DNA of 64,000 nucleotides from G020348185 sp964525045 (GTDB lineage: Bacteria > Nitrospirota > Nitrospiria > Nitrospirales > UBA8639), in contig CAZGFD010000001.1 of NCBI GenBank assembly GCA_964525045.1, positions 62,001-126,000 of the forward strand. The letters run 5' to 3'. A program made the position numbers and the translations under genes. Within the stretch, counting starts at the first letter, position 1. Every line of letters begins with the position of its first letter. Below the pieces are notes generated by a model that worked only from the letters and a program-made list of their open reading frames with translations, made no database searches and was not told the DNA's origin. Shown here in pieces: positions 43,711 to 51,683 of this stretch.

Positions 43711-43785
43711 TGGTGGGCGATACTGGTATCGAACCAGTGACCTCTTCCGTGTGAAGGAAGCGCTCTCCCACTGAGCTAATCGCCC
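43711..43785 (-). tRNA. tRNA-Val (anticodon CAC)
   Basis: Minus-strand cloverleaf: acceptor GGGCGAT pairs with ATCGCCC, D arm GCTC/GAGC, anticodon stem CTTCC/GGAAG with loop TTCACAC, T arm ACTGG-TTCGATA-CCAGT, discriminator A and an encoded CCA end. Confidence 0.95.
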
Positions 43786-43794
43786 ACGCCGCCG

Positions 43795-43823
43795 AGTCTA
43801 CCACACTGTCTAGGGGCGATCAA
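43795..43823 (-). promoter_or_regulatory. putative tRNA-Val promoter
   Basis: Minus strand TTGATC (43823-43818), 17-base spacer, TAGACT (43800-43795); each hexamer matches consensus at 4 of 6. It lies 9 bases upstream of the tRNA 5' end. Confidence 0.4.
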
Positions 43824-43952
43824 TGAATTGGCCATGCAAGGAGCTGGTCTTGACTGCCTAAGAAACAGTGGAGTAGGCTGACATCAGTTGTCCTCCAAAT
43901 GGTGAAGTTGCCTTATTCATGTGACCCATTACAAAGTGTTGGAGGTGTTTCA

Positions 43953-44156
43953 ATGGACAGGCAGGAACGCAAGCACGATTCACGAAAGGGTTCGTCTCGA
44001 AAAGAGGCGGAAGAAATTCAAGCGGACCCTGAAGTTGTGGAAACGGGGAAAAAACTCCAAGATGAAATTGATAACTTGGTCGATGAGATAGACGAAGTCT
44101 TAGAACAAAATGCGTCGGAGTTCGTCAAGAACTATGTCCAGAAGGGAGGCCAATAA
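43953..44156 (+). CDS. pup: prokaryotic ubiquitin-like protein Pup
   Basis: 67 aa, acidic and largely disordered, ending VDEIDEVLEQNASEFVKNYVQKGGQ-like (key end KGGQ). This matches Pup, the tag that marks proteins for the bacterial proteasome. The central helix region (KKLQDEIDNLVDEIDEVL) is the part that binds the proteasomal ATPase Mpa/ARC. A Gln end means the deamidase Dop must convert it to Glu before PafA can ligate it. GGAGGTG lies before ATG 43953; the upstream ATG 43899 is less likely. No dop, pafA, mpa or prcBA is next to it. Confidence 0.9.
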   Translation: MDRQERKHDSRKGSSRKEAEEIQADPEVVETGKKLQDEIDNLVDEIDEVLEQNASEFVKNYVQKGGQ

Positions 44157-44365
44157 CTTTTTTGAATTCATCAGTGGCATCTACCCGAGTTCCATTCACT
44201 CCACTTGTAATAGCCTTCCCAACTAAAATGTATTGTGAGTTCTTCCTTCTCCAGAATTGTGTGGATTAGTGTAAAATAATTGTTGTTTCCTTTGAGGGGA
44301 TGATGAAAACCTCAATTGCCATGAGACGGTGATCGGGTTTACACATCGGTAGGTGTTGAACCCAA

Positions 44366-44407
44366 ACGAGAAACCCGAAACGAGAAACCCGAAACGAGAA
44401 ACCCGAA
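44366..44407. repeat. three perfect 14-bp tandem repeats
   Basis: ACGAGAAACCCGAA repeated three times without mismatch (44366-44379, 44380-44393, 44394-44407), ending 22 bases before the recJ start. Belongs to the dispersed CCCGAAAC family. The rest of 44157-44429 shows no gene. Confidence 0.85.
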
Positions 44408-44429
44408 ACCCCCGTACAGGTAAAGACTT

Positions 44430-46148
44430 GTGATTTCCAGGCAATGGCAGGTTGCACAATACGATCCTCACGATATTAAGGTAATGGCTGAGGCCTTAGA
44501 CCTTTCACCACTCACGATTGCGGTTGTGTTAGGGCGAGGGGTGCGGGAAATTACACAGGCCCGTCAATGGCTTTTCGACTCTCGAGACGGTGGATACGAC
44601 CCCTTTCTTATGCCGGATATGGAGCGGGCGGTACAACGACTTCAACGGGCTGTTCAGTTGGGAGAACGAATCTGCTGTTATGGGGATTATGATGTTGATG
44701 GGATTACCGCGACGAGTCTCTACCTGTTGTTTCTTCGGGGAGTTGGGGCACAAGTCGGCTTCTATATTCCGGAGAGGCAGAACGAAGGGTATGGCCTGAA
44801 TGAATCTGCTGTCCGGACATTGGCTCAGGACGGCGTGAAAGTCCTTGTCACCATTGATTGTGGGACGACCTCCTATCAGGAAATCCAACTGGCGAAAAGT
44901 CTTGGAATTGATGTTATTGTCACCGATCATCATCAATTGCAAGGTCCCAGCCCGCCGTTTTTGGCTTTTTTAAATCCGCATCGATCGGATTGTCAGTATC
45001 CATTTAAAGACCTCTGTTCAGCTGGCTTAGCATTCAAAGTGGTGACGGCCTATGTGTCTTCGTTTGGGCCGGGGAATCTGGATGTAGGGTCTTTAATGGA
45101 TCTCGTGGCTTTAGCCACCCTGGCCGATATGGTGCCTTTGAAGGATGAAAATCGATTGTTTGTTCGGCAGGGGCTCGATCAAATATCAAAAGGGAGCCGT
45201 TGTGGAATACGAGCCTTGCGCCAAGGTGCGGGGCTCGACCAGGAATGTACAGAAAGTCAGGTTGCCTTTCAATTGGCACCGATGATCAACGCAGCAGGAC
45301 GGCTGGATCATGGAAAATTAGGTGTAGACCTCCTTACCAGTAGCTCAATGGAGCATGCGATTCGGTTAGCAGAACATTTGGGGAATTTGAATCGGCAGCG
45401 CCGGCAGATTGAAGGAGCCATTTTTAAGGAATCTCTGAACATGGTTGGCTGTCAGGATTCTCAAGATGCTGTCGTGGTGGGAAAAAGGCAATGGCATGTT
45501 GGAGTTGTGGGAATTGTGGCATCTCGACTTGTCGAACGATTTCAAAAGCCGGCTGTGGTGATCGCGTTTGATGAACAAGGGTTTGGTCGTGGGTCTGTGC
45601 GTAGCGTGCAGGGCTTGGATATTTGTCGGGTGCTCGATAAATGCTCAGATTTGTTGGACGGGTATGGAGGGCATCCAGCCGCAGCCGGCCTAAAGATTTG
45701 GGAAGAGAAATATCTGTGCTTTCAGGAACGGTTTTCCTCGCTTGTGGCTGCTGAAAGACGCGATAAGGCTCCCTCTACTGTTTTAGATGTGGATGCGCAA
45801 GTGGCCCTTGGCCAGTTGAATTACAGGCTTCTTGGGGAACTCGCGCATTTACAACCATTTGGGGTTGGGAACCCTGAGCCGACTTTCATGGCTACGGGCC
45901 TCAGGGTGTTGGAACAACGCATTGTCGGTGACGATCACCTTAAATTAGTTGTTCGTCAAAACCATTCCGTGCCATTCGACACTATTGGGTTTCGAATGGG
46001 GTCATGGGAAGGAGTCAAGAAATTGCAGGACCATCCGATTGATTTGGCTTTTGTCCCGGAACGCAATCGATGGAAGGGTTTAGATCGTATTCAACTCCGA
46101 ATTCGGGACCTCCGAGTTAGTGAAGGGTCAAAGGGCCTCAAATGCTAA
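44430..46148 (+). CDS. recJ: single-stranded-DNA-specific exonuclease RecJ
   Basis: 5'-3' ssDNA exonuclease of RecF repair and mismatch repair. DHH-family motifs: GDYDVDGITATSLYLL, VTIDCGTTS, VTDHHQ, LMDLVALATLADMVPL, then DHHA1 with SVQGLDICRVLDKCSDLLDGYGGHPAAAGL. 572 aa, usual length. GTG start at 44430; the ribosome site is weak. Overlaps rel by 7 bases. Confidence 0.95.
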   Translation: MISRQWQVAQYDPHDIKVMAEALDLSPLTIAVVLGRGVREITQARQWLFDSRDGGYDPFLMPDMERAVQRLQRAVQLGERICCYGDYDVDGITATSLYLLFLRGVGAQVGFYIPERQNEGYGLNESAVRTLAQDGVKVLVTIDCGTTSYQEIQLAKSLGIDVIVTDHHQLQGPSPPFLAFLNPHRSDCQYPFKDLCSAGLAFKVVTAYVSSFGPGNLDVGSLMDLVALATLADMVPLKDENRLFVRQGLDQISKGSRCGIRALRQGAGLDQECTESQVAFQLAPMINAAGRLDHGKLGVDLLTSSSMEHAIRLAEHLGNLNRQRRQIEGAIFKESLNMVGCQDSQDAVVVGKRQWHVGVVGIVASRLVERFQKPAVVIAFDEQGFGRGSVRSVQGLDICRVLDKCSDLLDGYGGHPAAAGLKIWEEKYLCFQERFSSLVAAERRDKAPSTVLDVDAQVALGQLNYRLLGELAHLQPFGVGNPEPTFMATGLRVLEQRIVGDDHLKLVVRQNHSVPFDTIGFRMGSWEGVKKLQDHPIDLAFVPERNRWKGLDRIQLRIRDLRVSEGSKGLKC

Positions 46149-48313
46149 CGTCACCCATTACGGAAATTGAACAACTCATCAATCAGGTTGAGTTGTATCA
46201 CCCCGAGGCGGATTCTGAACTTATTCGCCGAGCCTATACCTTTTCTGCTAAAGCCCATGAAGGGCAGATACGGCAGTCTGGAGAACCCTACCTTCTCCAT
46301 CCATTGGCCGTGGCGGGTATTCTCACTTTTTTGAAACTAGATGTCCCGGCCATCGTTGCCGGGCTACTGCATGATACCCTCGAAGATACCGTGGCCACGC
46401 AATCCGAATTGGGAAAAAATTTTGGCCCTGAAGTGGCCCAACTTGTGGATGGGGTCACAAAAATTGGCCAGATTCCCTTTAAATCCAATGAAGAAAAACA
46501 GGCTGAGAATTTTCGAAAAATGGTTTTGTCCATGGCGAACGATATCCGCGTGGTCTTCATTAAACTCGCGGATCGTCTCCACAACATGGAGACGTTGGAG
46601 CATCTCAAGGAAAGCAAGCAAAAACAGATCGCCCAGGAAACTCTTGAAATCTATGCTCCCCTGGCAAATCGCCTTGGAATCAGTTGGATGAAACAGAAGT
46701 TAGAAGATTTATGCCTGCAATATCTGAAGCCGGATGTCTATGCCATGCTCAAATTGCGTGTGGCCAAACGGGATGAAGAACGACAAGATTATATTCAGTC
46801 CCTCATTCGAATGGCTAATGAGGCGTTGGCTAAAGCCGGACTGTCCGGTGATGTCCAGGGACGCCCCAAAAATTTGTACAGTATCTACCAAAAGATGGAA
46901 CGCCAGTCTATCACGTTTGAGGAAGTCTATGATCTGACGGCCATTCGTATTGTGACGGATTCAAAAATGAGCTGCTATGCCATTTTAGGATTGATTCATT
47001 CGCTTTGGCCGCCTGTTCCTGGCAGGTTTAAAGATTACGTTGCGACTCCACGGTCCAATCTCTATCAGTCACTGCATACGACCGTCGTGGGGCCCCAGGG
47101 TGAGTATGTCGAATTTCAAATTCGAACAGATGAAATGCACAAAATTAATGAATATGGTGTGGCAGCGCACTGGAGATACAAAGAGCCAAGTAACGTGGTG
47201 GGCAAGGATGAGAAAGCCTTTAGCTGGTTGCGACAATTTGTGGAATGGCACAAGGACCTGACCGATAACCGTCAGTTCATGGATACGTTTAAGCTCGATC
47301 TTTTTCACGATGTTGTGTATGTGTTCACTCCCAAGGCTGAAGTGAAAGAAATGCCTGTGGGGTCGACCCCGGTCGACTTTGCGTATGCGATTCACACAGA
47401 AATCGGCAATCATTGCGTCGGAGCCAAGATTAATGGAAAGCTCGTTCCATTACGCTACCGTCTCACCAGTGGGGATATGATAGATATTTTGACCTCGTCT
47501 TCTCAGGTTCCGCACAAAGGCTGGTTGAAGTTCGTTCGAACTTCCCGAGCCAGAACAAAAATCAAGCATTGGTTCAAGGTGGAAGAAAACAAACGAGCCC
47601 TGGAAATCGGGCACCGCCTTTTGGAGCGGGAATGTCGTCGACACGGATTGCCTGTGGCCCAGACTCTCAAGTCAAATACATTGCTGGCGAAGGTCAAGGA
47701 AAATGGATATGAGACGGTCGACGAGATGACCAGAATGGTCGGGTATGGTCGTCTATCCGCCACTCAAATGATAAATTTGTTGGAGCCTCCTTCTCCGGTC
47801 TCTGAGATAGAGAAGATGGCAGAGATACCGGTTTCTCCTAGAAAGTCTTCAAAAACCCGGGAAGAACGGTCTGTAAAGGTCAAAGGGGGTAACGATGTCC
47901 TTATGCAACTTTCCAAATGTTGTAACCCCGTGCCTGGCGACCAAATCATGGGGTACATTACTCGCGGACGGGGATTAACGATTCATTCTGTGGGATGCCC
48001 GAATCTTCAAGCTCTGGATTGGGATCAAAACCGACTTGTGGAGGCGGAGTGGGATTCCGGTATTAACGGGACACATTCTGTGAAGGTTTCGGTGTTGACC
48101 GTGGACAGGACTGGGGTCTTAGCAGATATATCCGCAGCCATTTCTGAATGTCAGGCTAATATTACGCGTGCTGAGATCTCGACGCGTGAAGACCGAAAAG
48201 CTGTTCTGGACTTTGTCATTGAGATCACGAATACCCTTCATTTGGAACGAATGCTCAACGGAATCGAGCGAGTGGACGGAGTCATTACCGCGAAACGCGT
48301 TCGAGGATGGTAG
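46142..48313 (+). CDS. rel: bifunctional (p)ppGpp synthetase/hydrolase (Rel/SpoT)
   Basis: Stringent-response enzyme. HD hydrolase domain at about 45-150 with HEGQIRQSGEPYLLHP and LLHDTLEDT; the catalytic loop KLADRLHNMETLEH. Synthetase domain at about 235-345 with GRFKDYVATPRSNLYQSLHTTV (the RFKD form typical of bifunctional enzymes) and EYVEFQIRT. TGS domain at about 385-445, then CCNPVPGDQI and a C-terminal ACT domain. 723 aa. Confidence 0.95.
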   Translation: MLTSPITEIEQLINQVELYHPEADSELIRRAYTFSAKAHEGQIRQSGEPYLLHPLAVAGILTFLKLDVPAIVAGLLHDTLEDTVATQSELGKNFGPEVAQLVDGVTKIGQIPFKSNEEKQAENFRKMVLSMANDIRVVFIKLADRLHNMETLEHLKESKQKQIAQETLEIYAPLANRLGISWMKQKLEDLCLQYLKPDVYAMLKLRVAKRDEERQDYIQSLIRMANEALAKAGLSGDVQGRPKNLYSIYQKMERQSITFEEVYDLTAIRIVTDSKMSCYAILGLIHSLWPPVPGRFKDYVATPRSNLYQSLHTTVVGPQGEYVEFQIRTDEMHKINEYGVAAHWRYKEPSNVVGKDEKAFSWLRQFVEWHKDLTDNRQFMDTFKLDLFHDVVYVFTPKAEVKEMPVGSTPVDFAYAIHTEIGNHCVGAKINGKLVPLRYRLTSGDMIDILTSSSQVPHKGWLKFVRTSRARTKIKHWFKVEENKRALEIGHRLLERECRRHGLPVAQTLKSNTLLAKVKENGYETVDEMTRMVGYGRLSATQMINLLEPPSPVSEIEKMAEIPVSPRKSSKTREERSVKVKGGNDVLMQLSKCCNPVPGDQIMGYITRGRGLTIHSVGCPNLQALDWDQNRLVEAEWDSGINGTHSVKVSVLTVDRTGVLADISAAISECQANITRAEISTREDRKAVLDFVIEITNTLHLERMLNGIERVDGVITAKRVRGW

Positions 48314-48337
48314 GAATCGGTTATCCCACTTTTATAA

Positions 48338-48368
48338 CTGAGATTTGAAATCTGAGATATGAGATTGG
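48338..48368. repeat. dispersed GAGATTTGAAATCTGAGATATGAG repeat
   Basis: Short copy of the AATCTGAAAT/TCTGAGAT family in the convergent spacer after rel. Confidence 0.5.
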
Positions 48369-48372
48369 TCTG

Positions 48373-48891
48373 TTAGGGCAAAGCTATCTTAAGGACAGTC
48401 CCCTTTTGAATCCCCAAACGTTCGGCCATTCCGGCCCTTAGCTCCAACGCATAGAGGGCTTTCTTGGCAGGGTGATATCGGGGACAGCCCTCATCAGTTC
48501 TGGTGCAGATTGGAACATTAGGTTCAAGATGAATCACTTTTCCGTCTGTGTCCAACCAGAGTATGTCCAGAGAGATCTTGGTATTCTTCATCCAAAAGGT
48601 CCATTGGCCTGGCTCGGAAAAAGTAAATAACATTCCATGGTCCGGGGCCAGGCTGGTCCGGCCCATAAGACCTTGGGCCCGTTTAGCTGGTGTATCGGCA
48701 ATTTCAGCGAAAATGCTGTCCCCGTTCGGGGTTGATATGAGGGCCAGCCCATTGTTTGCCTGGGAACCATGTTGCACCGTTAGACCTCTGGCAGGGGCGT
48801 CAATCGGCCCCACGAAGGTCATCGCGAACGATACTGCAATGCTCAAATAGCCACCCCTAGAAAATGGTATCCCAAATATCACGGTTTTCAT
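48373..48891 (-). CDS. DUF192 family exported protein
   Basis: N-terminal hydrophobic segment (about 12-30) suggests export. The DUF192 core is clear: FAEIADTPAKRAQGLMGRTSL, GMLFTFSEPGQWTFWMKNTKISLDILWLDTDGKV, PCxxYxP-like CPRYHPAKKALYALELRAGMAERLGI. Function unknown for the family. 172 aa. Convergent with rel. Confidence 0.88.
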   Translation of the reverse strand: MKTVIFGIPFSRGGYLSIAVSFAMTFVGPIDAPARGLTVQHGSQANNGLALISTPNGDSIFAEIADTPAKRAQGLMGRTSLAPDHGMLFTFSEPGQWTFWMKNTKISLDILWLDTDGKVIHLEPNVPICTRTDEGCPRYHPAKKALYALELRAGMAERLGIQKGTVLKIALP

Positions 48892-49255
48892 TTCCCTATT
48901 GAATTATTGATTGGAAAAAAGAATTTTCTGAAAATGTCAGTTAGCCTGAAAGGGCTTTCCCTTTGGGTTTTTTTTCCGGATAGAAAAATGGGTCAGAAGG
49001 ACTGAAAAATCTATCCTTGACGGAGAAATGAATGATCCTTATAATGGTTCGTTTACAGACGGCACTATATCCTTGCCTTTGTGGGATTGAGAAACGGTTT
49101 TTTGCATAAGGCATTAATTTCCTGTCGAAAATTACAGGGGCAACAGAACATCGGCGGGAACATTACCTTTGACAATGTGTCTCCAATCCCATCTTCAACT
49201 CAGCATTTTCCCCTAACTGGTGGTTTTAGAAGCAAAAACTGTGCTGAATTAAATC
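48892..49255. other. intergenic region with promoter and long leader, no gene seen
   Basis: Divergent spacer between the DUF192 gene and tRNA-Tyr. It carries the promoter at 49017-49045. About 200 bases of leader follow before tRNA-Tyr with no convincing open frame or recognised RNA family. Confidence 0.45.
49017..49045 (+). promoter_or_regulatory. near-consensus promoter of the tRNA-tuf-rpl-rpo cluster
   Basis: TTGACG (49017-49022; 5 of 6), 17-base spacer, perfect TATAAT (49040-49045). Expected transcript start near 49052, about 200 bases upstream of tRNA-Tyr. Confidence 0.65.
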
Positions 49256-49340
49256 GGGCAGGTACCCAAGTGGACAACGGGGGCAGACTGTAAATCTGCT
49301 GCCATCGGCTTCCAAGGTTCGAATCCTTGCCTGCCCACCA
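49256..49340 (+). tRNA. tRNA-Tyr (anticodon GTA)
   Basis: Class II tRNA with long variable arm: acceptor GGGCAGG/CCTGCCC, anticodon loop CTGTAAA in stem GCAGA/TCTGC, variable arm TGCCATCGGCTTCC, T loop GTTCGAATC, discriminator A and encoded CCA. Confidence 0.96.
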
Positions 49341-49439
49341 CATAATAAAATATTGGCATGTATTGACATGAAAATTTTACTGAAAAGAAAACCGGATATC
49401 AAACGCAATCGAGGAAGGTCTTTTGGTAATTCAATTTTA

Positions 49440-49514
49440 GCGGGCGTAGCTCAGTGGTAGAGTTCCAGCCTTCCAAGCTGGCTGTCGTGGGTTCAAATCC
49501 CATCGCCCGCTCCA
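49440..49514 (+). tRNA. tRNA-Gly (anticodon TCC)
   Basis: Acceptor GCGGGCG/CGCCCGC, D arm GCTC/GAGT (one G-T pair), anticodon stem CCAGC/GCTGG with loop CTTCCAA, T loop TTCAAAT, discriminator T, encoded CCA. Confidence 0.96.
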
Positions 49515-49575
49515 ATTTTGTCTTGAAATCTAAGGGAAGATTTGAAGTCACGACAGGGGGTTCCGAGGGGGGTGT

Positions 49576-49651
49576 GCCCACGTAGCTCAGTTGGTAGAGC
49601 ACGTCCTTGGTAAGGACGAGGTCACGCGTTCGATCCGCGTCGTGGGCTCCA
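49576..49651 (+). tRNA. tRNA-Thr (anticodon GGT)
   Basis: Acceptor GCCCACG/CGTGGGC, D arm GCTC/GAGC, anticodon stem CGTCC/GGACG with loop TTGGTAA, T arm GCG-TTCGATC-CGC, discriminator T, encoded CCA. The Tyr-Gly-Thr-tuf order is the classical tufB arrangement. Confidence 0.96.
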
Positions 49652-49790
49652 AATAAAGAGGACAACATACAGTCTATTCAGTTTGTATCCTCATAGATGG
49701 CTGGGTTTTTAATCATGTTTGTAAACATATCTGGTCAACCGGTTTTTGACTGCACATTAATTTTGGCAGGTAAATTTAGGGGAGGCGGGG

Positions 49791-50996
49791 ATGGCGAAGT
49801 CGAAATTTGAGCGGAAGAAGCCGCATTTAAACGTGGGGACGATTGGGCATGTGGACCATGGGAAAACGACGCTCACCTCAGCGCTCACGAAAGTGATGGG
49901 GGAGAAGGGGATGGCGAAGTTTATCTCCTATGACGAAGTGGCCAAGGCGAGTGAATCCCAAGGGCGGCGGGATCCCACGAAGATTCTGACGATAGCCATT
50001 TCGCATGTGGAATATGAGACGGACAACCGGCATTATGCGCATGTGGATTGCCCGGGGCATGCGGACTATGTGAAGAACATGATTACGGGGGCGGCCCAGA
50101 TGGATGGGGCGATTCTGGTGGTGTCGGCGGCGGATGGCCCGATGCCGCAGACGCGCGAGCATATTCTGTTGGCCCGCCAGGTGGGGGTGCCCTATATTGT
50201 GGTCTTCCTGAATAAAGCGGACAAAGTGGAGGACAAGGAGCTGTTGGAGTTGGTGGAGCTGGAAGTGCGGGAGTTGTTGAGTAAATATGGGTTTCCGGGA
50301 GATACGATTCCGATTGTGACGGGGTCGGCGATGAAGGCGATCGAAGGGGATCAAAGTGAGATCGGGGTGCCGGCGATTCTGAAATTGCTGGAAGAGGTGG
50401 ACAACTATGTGCCGACGCCGGAGCGGGCCATTGACAAGCCGTTTTTGATGCCGATTGAAGATGTGTTCACGATCAGTGGGCGGGGGACGGTGGTGACGGG
50501 CCGCGTGGAGCGAGGGCAGGTGAAAGTGGGGGATGAGATCGAGATTGTCGGACTGAAGGACACTCAAACGACGGTGGTGACCGGGGTGGAGATGTTCCGG
50601 AAGGTCTTGGATGAAGGGCAGGCGGGCGATAATATTGGGGCGCTCCTGCGGGGGACGAAGAAGGAAGAGGTGGAGCGGGGGATGGTGTTGGCGAAGCCGA
50701 AGTCAATTACCCCGCATACGAAGTTCAAGGCGGAAGTGTATGTGTTGACGAAGGAAGAAGGGGGAAGGCATACCCCGTTTTTCAATGGCTATCGGCCGCA
50801 GTTTTACTTCCGGACGACGGATGTGACGGGCATCGTGCAGTTGGATGCGGGAGTTGAGATGGTCATGCCGGGAGATAATGTGTCCTTTACGGGGGAGCTC
50901 ATTGCCCCGATTGCGATGGAGCAGGGGTTACGGTTTGCGGTGCGGGAAGGCGGGCGCACAGTAGGCGCCGGCGTCGTCACGGAAATCGTCGCATAG
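49791..50996 (+). CDS. tuf: elongation factor Tu, variant with extended switch I
   Basis: Delivers aminoacyl-tRNA to the ribosome. G1 GHVDHGKT, G3 DCPGH (D86), G4 NKAD, G5 GSAMK, then beta-barrel domains 2 and 3. The switch I region is unusual: instead of the near-universal APEEKARGITI it reads KASESQGRRDPTKILTI (52-68), five residues longer; the Mg-binding Thr is kept (T67). Codon use favours NNG strongly, unlike adjacent ribosomal genes. GGGGAGG precedes the ATG. 401 aa. Confidence 0.96.
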   Translation: MAKSKFERKKPHLNVGTIGHVDHGKTTLTSALTKVMGEKGMAKFISYDEVAKASESQGRRDPTKILTIAISHVEYETDNRHYAHVDCPGHADYVKNMITGAAQMDGAILVVSAADGPMPQTREHILLARQVGVPYIVVFLNKADKVEDKELLELVELEVRELLSKYGFPGDTIPIVTGSAMKAIEGDQSEIGVPAILKLLEEVDNYVPTPERAIDKPFLMPIEDVFTISGRGTVVTGRVERGQVKVGDEIEIVGLKDTQTTVVTGVEMFRKVLDEGQAGDNIGALLRGTKKEEVERGMVLAKPKSITPHTKFKAEVYVLTKEEGGRHTPFFNGYRPQFYFRTTDVTGIVQLDAGVEMVMPGDNVSFTGELIAPIAMEQGLRFAVREGGRTVGAGVVTEIVA

Positions 50997-51007
50997 GCGA
51001 AGCCAGG

Positions 51008-51069
51008 TCAGATTTCAAATCTCAGATCTCAGATCTCAGATCTCAGATTATGAAATTTGAAAATTGAGA
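51008..51069. repeat. dispersed repeat block with four 7-bp tandem units
   Basis: ATCTCAG repeated four times (51019-51046) flanked by ATTTCAAA and TGAAATTTGAAAATTGAGAT, between tuf and rpmG. Confidence 0.7.
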
Positions 51070-51093
51070 TTATTCTTATAAGGGGTATGAGGA

Positions 51094-51243
51094 ATGAGGG
51101 TCATCATTTCATTAGCCTGTGGGGAATGCAAAAGGCGAAATTATTCCACGATGAAAAACAAAAAGAATGATCCAGATCGACTGGAACGGAAGAAATACTG
51201 TCGGTTTTGTCGGAAACATGTCCCACATAAAGAAGTGAAGTAA
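51094..51243 (+). CDS. rpmG: 50S ribosomal protein L33
   Basis: 49 aa: RVIISLACGECKRRNYSTMKN, then RLERKKYCRFCRKHVPHKEVK. Four Cys in two pairs (CGEC, CRFC) make this the zinc-binding C+ form. AAGGGGTATGAGGA precedes the ATG. The tuf-rpmG-tRNA-Trp-secE-nusG order is typical. Confidence 0.94.
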   Translation: MRVIISLACGECKRRNYSTMKNKKNDPDRLERKKYCRFCRKHVPHKEVK

Positions 51244-51280
51244 AGGGCGGGATCAGACAAGGGAAAGATCTGGACCAGGG

Positions 51281-51356
51281 AGGGGCATAGTGTCAACGGC
51301 TAGCACGTCGGTCTCCAAAACCGAAAGTCCGGGTTCGAATCCTGGTGCCCCTGCCA
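51281..51356 (+). tRNA. tRNA-Trp (anticodon CCA)
   Basis: Acceptor AGGGGCA/TGCCCCT, anticodon stem TCGGT/ACCGA with loop CTCCAAA, T arm CCGGG-TTCGAAT-CCTGG, discriminator G, encoded CCA. Upstream of secE as in many bacteria. Confidence 0.95.
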
Positions 51357-51366
51357 GAAAACTGCC

Positions 51367-51452
51367 GATCTCAAATTTAAAATTTCAGATTTCAAATAAG
51401 AATCTGAGATTATGAAATTTCACCTTTGAGATCTGAGATTTGAAATATGAGA
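51367..51452. repeat. dispersed AATTTCAGATTTCAAAT / GAGATCTGAGATTTGAAAT repeat block
   Basis: About 85 bases with left half (AAATTTCAGATTTCAAATAA) roughly inverted relative to right half (TTTGAGATCTGAGATTTGAAAT). Occupies the tRNA-Trp to secE spacer. Confidence 0.65.
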
Positions 51453-51471
51453 TTCCTCCGCAGGAGGTTTG

Positions 51472-51666
51472 ATGTTTAAGCGTTTTTGGGAAACTATCGT
51501 TGAATTCCTTTCGGATGTTCGAAGCGAACTGAAGAAGGTCTCTTATCCAACGAAAAATGAGACGATTGGGTCGACGACGGTTGTCCTTATTTTTTGTGTC
51601 ATTATGTCCATGTATTTGTCGTTTGTTGATTCCCTCTTGGTATGGATTATTAGCAAAGTTTTGTAA
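51472..51666 (+). CDS. secE: preprotein translocase subunit SecE
   Basis: 64 aa single-span SecE: amphipathic helix FWETIVEFLSDVRSELKKVSYPTKNETIGS, then a transmembrane segment VVLIFCVIMSMYLSFVDSLLVWII. Stabilises SecY in the translocon. AGGAGGT immediately upstream; ATG 51472 is preferred to TTG 51469. Confidence 0.96.
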   Translation: MFKRFWETIVEFLSDVRSELKKVSYPTKNETIGSTTVVLIFCVIMSMYLSFVDSLLVWIISKVL

Positions 51667-51683
51667 CAGGGTTAAGAGAAAAT

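Noticed and set aside
44366..44407. Possible CRISPR array
   Set aside because: The 14-bp units are directly adjacent with no spacers, and no cas gene is present.
49715..49728. ATGTTTGTAAACAT inverted repeat upstream of tuf as an operator
   Set aside because: A 6-bp arm is common by chance in AT-rich DNA and no second copy or promoter overlap was seen.
49878..50567. 229-codon antisense open frame inside tuf
   Set aside because: It mirrors the NNG-rich codon use of tuf, has a low-complexity His/Arg-rich product, no ribosome site, and overlaps a certain gene throughout.
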